A stretch of DNA of 5,533 bases from Alphaproteobacteria bacterium (GTDB lineage: Bacteria > Pseudomonadota > Alphaproteobacteria > Rickettsiales > 21-14-0-20-44-7): the NCBI GenBank assembly GCA_013288575.1, contig JABDBO010000064.1, positions 1 through 5,533 on the forward strand. Direction: 5' to 3'. Below the pieces are notes generated by a model that was not told the DNA's origin, searched no databases, and saw only the letters and a program-made list of their open reading frames with translations. Position numbers and translations under genes: made by a program. Numbering within the stretch: the stretch's first letter is position 1; every line of letters starts with the position of its first letter. Of this stretch, positions 1 through 4,975 are shown piece by piece.

Positions 1-2
1 GC

Positions 3-197
3 AACGTCAACAAGCGTGATCTGCACCAGGTGCATTTCGCCGCGTGGAAAAAAGGCGTCAAATCACTTTACTATTGCCGCTCAACTTCAATTCAGCGTTC
101 TGATAAAGTATCTCACAAAGCCGAGATGCAGCTGGAAATGAGCTTGAAGCAGCCGAAGAATGAGAATAAGTACGACGAGTGCTTGGCTTGCCAATAG
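3..197 (+). CDS. nrdA: Ribonucleoside-diphosphate reductase alpha subunit, C-terminal part
   Basis: The reading frame is open from the left edge and gives the last 64 residues of a class I RNR large subunit, which reduces ribonucleotides to deoxyribonucleotides in the cytosol. Seen in the sequence: RDLHQVHFAAWKKGVKSLYYCRS, in which the adjacent Tyr23-Tyr24 (69-74) match the tyrosine pair of the radical-transfer chain (E. coli Y730/Y731). The tail KYDECLACQ ends in a C-x-x-C pair (residues 60 and 63), expected to relay electrons from thioredoxin or glutaredoxin to the active site. The stop is TAG at 195-197. This piece is the missing end of the nrdA fragment at 790-2346, but it lies on the opposite strand. 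By comparison with the family, roughly 50-60 residues separate the two pieces and would lie left of the window. Whether the piece belongs to a complete nrdA upstream cannot be seen. Identity is near certain; gene intactness is unknown. Confidence 0.93.
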   Translation, partial: NVNKRDLHQVHFAAWKKGVKSLYYCRSTSIQRSDKVSHKAEMQLEMSLKQPKNENKYDECLACQ

Positions 198-201
198 TTT
201 A

Positions 202-225
202 AGTTTTGGGTTTCGAGTTTCGAGT
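202..225 (+). repeat. Left arm of inverted repeat
   Basis: The arm runs from AGTTTT into GGGTTTCGAGTTTCGAGT. The 18 bases at 208-225 are the exact reverse complement of 592-609. Six further bases (202-207) continue the pairing with 610-615, with one T-G wobble. The arm begins five bases after the nrdA stop codon and lies just upstream of the ribosome binding site of the four-helix-bundle gene, so a folded stem could affect its translation. Confidence 0.85.
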
Positions 226-231
226 TTCGAG
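211..231 (+). repeat. Three tandem copies of the heptamer TTTCGAG
   Basis: TTTCGAG occurs three times back to back. Two copies belong to the inverted-repeat arm and the third (225-231) is extra. The right side has only two matching CTCGAAA units, followed by degenerate ones (CCCGAAA, CTCCGAAA). The heptamer phase lets the two arms pair in two registers, shifted by seven bases. Confidence 0.85.
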
Positions 232-234
232 TAA

Positions 235-243
235 TAAGGTGGG
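235..243 (+). promoter_or_regulatory. Ribosome binding site that decides the four-helix-bundle start
   Basis: The purine-rich AAGGTGGGA lies directly before the ATG at 245. It supports that codon over the in-frame TTG at 206, which would add a tail encoded only by the repeat arm. Confidence 0.6.
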
Positions 244-244
244 A

Positions 245-640
245 ATGGGACAGAGAAGTTATAAAGATTTGCAGGTATGGCAAAAAGCGATTGATTTTGT
301 TACCGTTGTTTATCGCCTAACTGAAAAGTTTCCTAGCACGGAAACCTATGGTCTGGCGTTGCAACTAAGAAGGGCTTCGGTTTCTGTGCCATCAAATATT
401 GCTGAGGGAAGTGCAAAAAGATCGTCTATAGATTTTACGCGGTTTATAAATATAGCCCGCGGTTCAATAGCTGAAATAGAAACTCAATTAATTATTGCTG
501 AACGTCTTAAATATATAACTGAAATAGAATTAAAATCAGTGTCTATGACTTTAGAAGAAATAAATAAAATGTTATTCGGACTAGGAACTTCACTCGAAAC
601 TCGAAACCCGAAACTCAAAATAATAACTCCGAAACTCTAA
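245..640 (+). CDS. Four-helix-bundle protein, 23S rRNA intervening-sequence protein family
   Basis: This 131-residue protein belongs to the four-helix-bundle / IVS-encoded family (TIGR02436 type). Seen: SYKDLQVWQKAIDF (5-18), the family's opening motif; LALQLRRASVSVPSNIAEGSAK (37-58), the signature around the second helix; and FINIARGSIAEIETQL (67-82) with AERLKYI (85-91), the third-helix motif. It has no signal peptide or membrane segment. Known members form ring-shaped helical-bundle oligomers and sit inside 23S rRNA intervening sequences; the related Avd protein helps diversity-generating retroelements. The biochemical role of the family is not settled and no catalytic residues are evident. 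I chose ATG 245 because it has a Shine-Dalgarno and starts at the conserved region; an in-frame TTG at 206 would lie within the repeat arm. The last ~16 residues (SLETRNPKLKIITPKL) are encoded by the right repeat arm and its degenerate continuation, so the tail is probably repeat-derived rather than family-conserved. The gene lies between the nrdA 3' end and nrdB 5' end in the same direction and would be cotranscribed with them in the unrearranged operon. Confidence 0.9.
   Translation: MGQRSYKDLQVWQKAIDFVTVVYRLTEKFPSTETYGLALQLRRASVSVPSNIAEGSAKRSSIDFTRFINIARGSIAEIETQLIIAERLKYITEIELKSVSMTLEEINKMLFGLGTSLETRNPKLKIITPKL
592..615 (+). repeat. Right arm of inverted repeat
   Basis: ACTCGAAACTCGAAACCC at 592-609 is the exact reverse complement of 208-225, and GAAACT at 610-615 extends the pairing with 202-207 apart from one G-U. 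The arm lies inside the 3' end of the four-helix-bundle gene. It is followed by degraded relatives of the same unit (CTCCGAAACTC near 627-637), suggesting the repeat was once longer. Confidence 0.85.
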
Positions 641-663
641 AACTAAAAACTGGGAAAAGTAAC

Positions 664-792
664 ATGTCACTATTAGACGCACCATCAATTTACAAACCGT
701 TCAACTATCCTTGGGCTTATGAAGCTTGGCACATGCAGCAGCGCATCCACTGGCTGCCGGAAGAAGTTCCATTGGCTGATGACGTGCGTTAG
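664..792 (+). pseudogene. nrdB: Ribonucleoside-diphosphate reductase beta subunit, N-terminal fragment
   Basis: The ATG at 664 opens a frame reading MSLLDAPSIYKPFNYPWAYEAWHMQQ, then RIHWLPEEVPLADDVR, the typical amino end of the class I RNR small subunit that houses the metal cofactor and tyrosyl radical. After Arg42 (787-789) the next codon is TAG, formed where the sequence switches to the opposite strand of nrdA. The family is normally more than 300 residues long, so only about an eighth is present. All the metal-ligand carboxylates and histidines, the radical tyrosine and the C-terminal NrdA-docking tail are absent. A weak GGGA Shine-Dalgarno lies at 652-655. The coding sequence up to the break is clean, so the break is recent or artificial. 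The rest of nrdB should lie left of the window on the minus strand if a simple inversion occurred. Confidence 0.9.
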
Positions 793-795
793 GAA
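784..795. other. Inversion junction joining nrdB (+) to nrdA (-)
   Basis: Left of the junction, GATGACGTGCGT encodes DDVR of NrdB on the plus strand. Right of it, TAGGAAATCCAAATG is the reverse complement of the codons for HLDFL of NrdA on the minus strand. The switch falls at about 789/790; up to three bases (CGT/ACG) could belong to either parent, so short microhomology is possible. No long repeat is visible at the junction. Confidence 0.88.
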
Positions 796-2346
796 ATCCA
801 AATGCGCAACTGAACCTTCGGTCGAAGAAATTGATGACCAAGTGTCTTCATTATCTTCACCGTAGTTTTCAAGAATTTTCTTGAGCCATTTGTTTTTAAC
901 CGTGAATGAACCGGTAAGAGTTTTCTGCACGAAGCTGTTGGCTGCATATGGCTCAATTCCTGGTGAAGAATTGCCAGCGATGATCGAGATTGAAGCAGTT
1001 GGCGCAATAGCCATTTTATTGGTGAAGCGTTCCTGAATGCCGCAATCTTCAGCATCTGGGCAAGCGCCGCGTTCGGCTGCCAGTTTTTGTGAAGATGCAT
1101 CAACGCCGCGTTTGATATGCTCAAACATTTTTTTGTTCCAGACTTTCGCCATGACTGATTCCATCGGGATCATTTTGCTTTGCAAATATGAGTGGAAGCC
1201 CATCACGCCCAAACCAACTGAGCGCTCGCGCATTGCGGAATATGTTGCGCGTTTCATGCTTTCTGGCGCTGTGTCGATGAAATCTTGCAAAACGTTATCG
1301 AGGAAGCGCATAACATCTTCAATAATGTTTTGGTCATCTTTCCACTCGTCATAAGTTTCGAGGTTGAGTGATGATAAGCAGCAAACTGCAGTGCGCTCTT
1401 CGCCCAAATGGTCTTTACCGGTCGCCAAAGTAATTTCAGAGCAGAGGTTAGAAGTTTTAACTTCCAAGCCCAACATTTTGTGGTGCTCAGGCACTGCTTT
1501 GTTGACGTTGTCGATGAATAATAAATATGGTTCGCCAGTTTCGATACGAGTGGTGAGCAATTTCACCCACAGGTCGCGCGCTTTGACAGTTTCTTGCACG
1601 GCGCCATCTTTCGGGCTGAGTAAATCCCACATGCCGTCAGTTTCAACTGCTTCCATGAATGCATCAGGAATTACTATACCGTGGTGAATGTTTAAGGTTT
1701 TGCGGTTTGGATCACCGCCAGAAGGTTTGCGGATATCGATGAATTCTTCAATTTCCGGATGGGTGATTGGCATGTAAACAGCCGAAGAACCGCGACGGAG
1801 TGAACCTTGGGAAATTGCGAGAGTTAGAGAATCTTGCACACGGAGGAATGGGATAACGCCAGAAGTTTTGCCATTGCCGCGAACTTTTTCGCCGATTGAG
1901 CGCAGGTTGCCCCAGTAAGAACCGATTCCGCCGCCGCGTGATGCGAGCCAAACGTTTTCGTTCCACAAGTCAACAATGCCTTCCAAAGAATCTTGCGTTT
2001 CGTTTAGGAAGCAAGAAATTGGCATACCGCGATTAGTGCCGCCGTTTGACAAAATAGGAGTTGCCGGCATGAACCATAATTTTGAGATGTAATCATACAA
2101 ACGCTGAGCATGAGCAGTATCATTTTTATCAGCATAATGGAGTGCCACGCGCGCAAACATTTTTTGGAAATTTTCTTCCGGCAACAGGTAACGATCTTCC
2201 AAAGTTGCCTTGCCGAAATCTGTCAGGCGAGAATCTCTTGAGTAATCAAGCAGAATACCCTTAAAAAGCTCCGTATTTGCAGCAGCATTACGGCTAACTT
2301 TTTGATGTCTTTCGGTATTTTCCACTGCGAGATCTGCCATTTGCAT
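790..2346 (-). pseudogene. nrdA: Ribonucleoside-diphosphate reductase alpha subunit, 5' portion (519 codons)
   Basis: This is the body of the class I RNR catalytic subunit, with no N-terminal ATP-cone, so it would lack the usual overall activity switch. Seen: Cys112 in MPISCF (equivalent to E. coli C225); Asn300-Cys302-Glu304 in SNLCSEI (the N437, C439, E441 triad; C439 carries the thiyl radical); Cys322 in AVCCLSSLNL (partner C462); and the later MAIAPTASISIIAGNSSPGIEP segment (445-466). The start at 2346 has AGGAG seven bases upstream. Genuine NrdA sequence ends at HLDFL (residue 519). The open frame runs on to 685, but those 34 codons are antisense to nrdB and not protein-like for the family. 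Missing from this piece are about 55 connecting residues plus the 64 seen at 3-197, including the radical-transfer tyrosines and redox cysteine tail, so it could not work alone. There are no internal stops or frameshifts. It is probably transcribed under NrdR control from the intergenic region. Confidence 0.93.
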
Positions 2347-2353
2347 GTGCGGG

Positions 2354-2358
2354 CTCCT
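2354..2358 (-). promoter_or_regulatory. Shine-Dalgarno of nrdA
   Basis: On the minus strand TTAGGAG lies seven bases before the ATG at 2346. It favours that codon over the in-frame ATG at 2340 and is clearly stronger than the sites of the other genes here. Confidence 0.75.
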
Positions 2359-2382
2359 AATTTATTGATTTATATAAAATTT

Positions 2383-2398
2383 ACACAATATCTTGTGT
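2383..2398. promoter_or_regulatory. NrdR box 1
   Basis: ACACAATATCTTGTGT has perfect six-base arms (ACACAA / TTGTGT) and fits the NrdR-box pattern (consensus about ACACTATATATAGTGT). NrdR is the zinc-finger/ATP-cone repressor of RNR genes that senses ATP/dATP. The box lies 37 bases upstream of the nrdA start, downstream of the likely promoter. Confidence 0.72.
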
Positions 2399-2410
2399 GC
2401 GACCTTTTAA

Positions 2411-2438
2411 TTTATGCCACATCTTGTGATGATTTCAA
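2411..2438 (-). promoter_or_regulatory. Candidate nrdA promoter
   Basis: Read on the minus strand, TTGAAA (2433-2438) is followed 16 bases later by CATAAA (2411-2416), or 17 bases later by ATAAAT. This is a reasonable sigma-70-like pair. NrdR box 2 fills the spacer and touches the -10, and box 1 follows just downstream, so binding would block polymerase. Placement is inferred from motif fit alone. Confidence 0.4.
2414..2429. promoter_or_regulatory. NrdR box 2
   Basis: ATGCCACATCTTGTGA matches box 1 at 11 of 16 positions, with an intact right half (ATCTTGTG). Its centre is exactly 31 bp from that of box 1, the three-helical-turn spacing known for paired NrdR boxes. The left half is degenerate. 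Confidence 0.6.
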
Positions 2439-2469
2439 TATGAAATTAGATTTATTTTGGTTGGATACA

Positions 2470-2511
2470 TCACAATGATTTTACACCGTGGCAAGAATAC
2501 ACATATTGTGT
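2470..2511. promoter_or_regulatory. Half-site and ACACATATTGTGT palindrome
   Basis: TCACAAT (2470-2476) and ACACATATTGTGT (2499-2511) repeat the ACAC/GTGT theme of the NrdR boxes, but with a 13-base palindrome instead of 16 and about 29 bp apart. They may be degenerate operator copies or the site of another dimeric regulator. Confidence 0.3.
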
Positions 2512-2536
2512 CATTTCTAACAATAATGGTGTTAAA

Positions 2537-2552
2537 TAACTATATATAGTAT
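2537..2552. promoter_or_regulatory. Third NrdR-box-like palindrome
   Basis: The sequence contains ACTATATATAGT (2539-2550), a perfect 12-base palindrome identical to the core of the NrdR consensus; 13 of 16 positions fit overall. It lies about 190 bases from nrdA and 98 from the kinase start. It has no partner at 31 bp on either side. A related element, ATCACAAGAT (2553-2562), follows immediately and is the inverse of ATCTTGTGAT in box 2. It could be a distal nrdA operator, could act on the kinase gene, or could be chance in AT-rich DNA. Confidence 0.4.
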
Positions 2553-2599
2553 ATCACAAGATAACAAAAAATCAGCAAAAATTGCGCAAATTCATGATG

Positions 2600-2629
2600 T
2601 TAAATTGCAAATTAAGCATTAATTATAAA
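2600..2629 (+). promoter_or_regulatory. Possible promoter of the PfkB-family kinase
   Basis: TATAAA (2624-2629) is a fair -10, with a weak -35-like TTAAAT at 2600-2605 and an 18-base spacer, leaving a leader of about 15 bases before the ATG. The region is AT-rich, so chance matches are likely. Confidence 0.25.
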
Positions 2630-2649
2630 TTCTGCCTTATCGTAATTAT

Positions 2650-3765
2650 ATGACGGCAAAATTTGATCAAAACAAAGTGAATATTATAGCGCTCGATGGC
2701 TGCCGCGCTGACTATTTTCTGGAGCCGGTGAAGGATCAAAACATCGACTATATATATAAGAGTCTTCACCACAATAAATTGTGGGAAAAAGGTGATAAGG
2801 CAACAATTGACCAGGAGACTTATTTCAAAATCAATGCCTGGCTGAAGGAAAAAAATATTGAGAAGACCGTGACACCCGGTGGTTCGGCGGCGAACACTTT
2901 AACTAGCGTTTTGCGGGCTTTAAAAGGCACTGCGAAAAGTGCTGAAGTAACATTTATATGCACAATTGGTGACCGCACTAATGGCGAATTCATCCGTGGG
3001 AAGCTGGGTGAATATGATGGCGTAAATATTGTGCCGGTGCTGGGTGCGGATGAACAGGCGAAAGTTATTACGCCAGTGTCATATATATTTATTGATGTGG
3101 AAGATGGGATTGCCGAAAAATTCATCGCCAAAAATTCCGGTTATGGGAATAAGGAGTTGATAACGGCAAAGCATGTTAAAGAAATTTTTGCGGCCAAGAA
3201 GTTTGATATCGCCTATTTATATGGGTTGACGAAATTTGATATTGAGGTGGTAAAAGCCTTTAAAACCGAGGCTTTAAAGCAGAAAGCGAAAATCTTTTTC
3301 CCGCTGCCGAGCGAATTGCCTAATAATGAAATTCGTGAGTTTGCGCTAGATATTATTGATAACCATGCGGATTTGATATTTGGCAATATGGATGAGCTGT
3401 GCAACCTTTTCTCGCTTGATAGGAAGCTGGAGGCTGATCGCAAAAAAGCGGTAAAAATGTTAGAGAAAAAACTGCAGAAAAGAAAATGCTGTGCGTTTAT
3501 TACTAATAGTACAAACGGTTCAATTGCGATTACGCCAGATGGATTAGCGACAAGGCCGGTGTGGGAAAAGCTTTTGGAAATTAAAGACCCGACCGGCGCG
3601 GGTGACGCGTTTAATGCCGGGGTGATTACGGCTTTGCTGCTGGGCGGAACAACTGAAGAGGCGCAGAGTTTGGGTGCGTTGAATGCTAACCGCACACTGC
3701 AACAATTGGGCGCGCAATTGCCAGGCAATGTGCCGGTGGTTTTAAGAAAGCAAATTTTGGGTTAG
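2650..3765 (+). CDS. PfkB-family carbohydrate/nucleoside kinase (adenosine-kinase-like)
   Basis: This is a 371-residue cytosolic kinase of the ribokinase/PfkB superfamily, which phosphorylates a sugar or nucleoside hydroxyl with ATP. Seen: TPGGSAANT (75-83), the substrate-pocket Gly-Gly motif near the N-terminus; IGDRTNGEF (106-114), the following GD motif; GNMDEL (245-250), matching the N-x-x-E magnesium/phosphate motif; and DPTGAGDAFNAGV (313-325), PfkB signature 2, with the anion hole GAG and catalytic base Asp319. It is longer than the usual 300-340 residues because of an extended N-terminus (DYFLEP...KATIDQETY, about 21-58) before the Gly-Gly motif, an arrangement known from adenosine-kinase-like members. 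Substrate cannot be fixed from motifs. No clear Shine-Dalgarno precedes ATG 2650, but no better start is visible. It diverges from nrdA and overlaps the stop of the aminotransferase gene by four bases. A link to nucleotide supply alongside RNR is possible but speculative. Confidence 0.88.
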   Translation: MTAKFDQNKVNIIALDGCRADYFLEPVKDQNIDYIYKSLHHNKLWEKGDKATIDQETYFKINAWLKEKNIEKTVTPGGSAANTLTSVLRALKGTAKSAEVTFICTIGDRTNGEFIRGKLGEYDGVNIVPVLGADEQAKVITPVSYIFIDVEDGIAEKFIAKNSGYGNKELITAKHVKEIFAAKKFDIAYLYGLTKFDIEVVKAFKTEALKQKAKIFFPLPSELPNNEIREFALDIIDNHADLIFGNMDELCNLFSLDRKLEADRKKAVKMLEKKLQKRKCCAFITNSTNGSIAITPDGLATRPVWEKLLEIKDPTGAGDAFNAGVITALLLGGTTEEAQSLGALNANRTLQQLGAQLPGNVPVVLRKQILG

Positions 3766-4934
3766 GCAAATGGCGGCTTATCGTGAAGCGGCAAGCGAAT
3801 TTCAGCCTTTGTGATTGCGGCACCTTTGGCAGCGCAAATTTCCACGATATTATCGCAGATTATTGCTAATTCATTAGCTTTGGCACCGCAGTTTATGCGG
3901 ATGCAATTGGCATCACCAAATTTTGCGCCGCTGGCAACGAAGATGTTTTTTGCTTCTAATGCTTGGATAATTTCAGGCGTGGCAATTCCAGTGCCGGAAA
4001 AATCAGCCCAATAATAAAATGCGCCTTGGGGAATTTTACTAGTAAAACCTTTTATCTGGTGGAGTTTTTTGTGCACTAATTCTAAGCGTGCATTGTAAAC
4101 CTCATTCACTTGTGCGAAATAATGCGGGATTAGTTCAGGTGTTAGTTTTAGCGCGGCGATTATCATCAGTTGCGCGACATTATTAAGTGGGCCGAATTGA
4201 GCGTCTTTTACTTCTTGAATTTGGGCGATTTCATCCGCATCCGAAATCAACCAACCAGCGCGAATCGCTGGATATGAATAAAATTTTGAAAGTGCATTTA
4301 CTTCGAAAACGCGTTTTCTTTCATCATGCGTGGCAAGCGCGAAAATATTTGGTGGATGGATGGTTTGGTCGCGGACGACGCGGTCATAGATCGAATCATT
4401 TATCACATGCAGATTTGGAAATTTGTGGAGGAGTTTTAGAATTCCTTTGAGGAAGTTGCTCGAGTAAACTTCACCAGTTGGGTTGTTGGGGTTGCAGAGT
4501 GGGAGGAACAATGTTTCGGCAGTTAGATTTTTTTCGATTAGTTTTAACCGCTCTGCGTCAGTGGCGCCGGAAATATTTACGAAATCACAAGTGAAGCCAA
4601 AACCTTTGAATTGGTTTTCATATAAATTATAACCAGGCTGAATCAGCAAAACTTTGCGGCCAGGAAATTTTGCCATGATGTGCAGAATTGCCGAACTCGC
4701 CGCCGAACGCGCACCACTTGAGAGAACGATATTGGCTTCCGTGATATTTGAATTGTTTTTGTGGTTGAAATCTTTGGCGATGGCATCAAGCGTTTCATGA
4801 ATTCCGCGGCGGTCAAGCGAATAGCCATATTCGGTGTGGTGATGCAGCTGTTTTGGCAAATTGCCTATGCGCAGATATTCCGGAATAAAATCCGTATCCG
4901 GCTCGCCTACTCTGTTATCAATAATTTGCTGCAT
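3762..4934 (-). CDS. Class I/II (fold-type I) PLP-dependent aminotransferase
   Basis: This is a complete aminotransferase-like enzyme that would move amino groups between an amino acid and a 2-oxo acid using pyridoxal phosphate. Numbering from an upstream TTG at 4955, seen motifs are: CNPNNPTG (154-161); NDSIYDRVV (186-194) with Asp187 to the PLP ring nitrogen and Tyr190 to its oxygen; ALSKFYSYPAIRAGW (221-235) with Lys224 as the Schiff-base lysine; and IRINCG (352-357) with Arg353 binding the substrate carboxylate. The total of about 390 residues is typical. No signal or membrane segment is present. The amino-acid specificity cannot be told; the N-terminal IIDNRVGEPDTDFIPEY segment is distinctive but I do not recognise a named subgroup. 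The start is uncertain: I list ATG 4934 (390 residues), while TTG 4955 adds MAIITRY. Neither has a good Shine-Dalgarno. The stop TAA overlaps the kinase stop TAG in the opposite direction; the 5' end abuts the divergent metallopeptidase gene. Confidence 0.88.
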   Translation of the reverse strand: MQQIIDNRVGEPDTDFIPEYLRIGNLPKQLHHHTEYGYSLDRRGIHETLDAIAKDFNHKNNSNITEANIVLSSGARSAASSAILHIMAKFPGRKVLLIQPGYNLYENQFKGFGFTCDFVNISGATDAERLKLIEKNLTAETLFLPLCNPNNPTGEVYSSNFLKGILKLLHKFPNLHVINDSIYDRVVRDQTIHPPNIFALATHDERKRVFEVNALSKFYSYPAIRAGWLISDADEIAQIQEVKDAQFGPLNNVAQLMIIAALKLTPELIPHYFAQVNEVYNARLELVHKKLHQIKGFTSKIPQGAFYYWADFSGTGIATPEIIQALEAKNIFVASGAKFGDANCIRINCGAKANELAIICDNIVEICAAKGAAITKAEIRLPLHDKPPFA

Positions 4935-4975
4935 ATATCTTGTAATTATGGCCAATGGCGATTAAAAAAGTTATA

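Larger units (their letters stand above)
202..615 (+). mobile_element. Inverted-repeat-bounded four-helix-bundle (IVS-type) insert between nrdA and nrdB
   Basis: The unit consists of a left arm (202-225), a single gene (245-640) and a right arm (592-615) that is the reverse complement of the left. It starts within about 5 bases of the nrdA stop and ends about 50 bases before the nrdB start. In transcript form the arms would pair into a 24-bp stem with one G-U wobble, closing a loop that carries the gene. This resembles the 23S rRNA intervening sequences of Leptospira and Coxiella, in which a gene of this same protein family lies inside a stem excised from the rRNA; here the host is an mRNA instead. 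The interior looks more AT-rich than the nrd pieces around it, which suggests separate origin. No transposase, target-site duplication or known transposon ends are visible, so 'mobile' is an inference and the outer limits are approximate. Confidence 0.55.

Noticed and set aside
211..231. Heptamer array as a CRISPR or clustered-repeat structure
   Set aside because: Seven-base units without spacers, three copies only; it is part of an inverted-repeat arm.
206..244. TTG at 206 as the start of the four-helix-bundle gene
   Set aside because: It would add 13 residues encoded by the heptamer repeat. ATG 245 has an AAGGTGGGA ribosome site and begins at the family's conserved motif.
202..615. Inverted repeats of the insert as the recombination site for the inversion
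   Set aside because: The breakpoint at 789/790 lies about 175 bases outside the right arm, so recombination between the arms would flip only the insert. The stem might still promote template switching, but that is not shown.
1037..1687. Plus-strand open frames across nrdA (1037-1354 and 1364-1687)
   Set aside because: They are antisense shadows of well-conserved NrdA coding sequence, with no recognisable domain.
2600..2615. CtrA-type site TTAA-N7-TTAA upstream of the kinase
   Set aside because: The spacing here is eight bases, not seven, and the region is so AT-rich that the match carries little weight.
3213..3728. 171-residue minus-strand frame within the kinase gene
   Set aside because: It is a mirror of the conserved PfkB coding frame; its translation is low-complexity and matches no family I recognise.
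3717..3729. ATTGCC-A-GGCAAT hairpin as a terminator for the kinase
   Set aside because: It lies within the coding sequence, leaves only a four-base stem once a workable loop is allowed, and has no following T-run.
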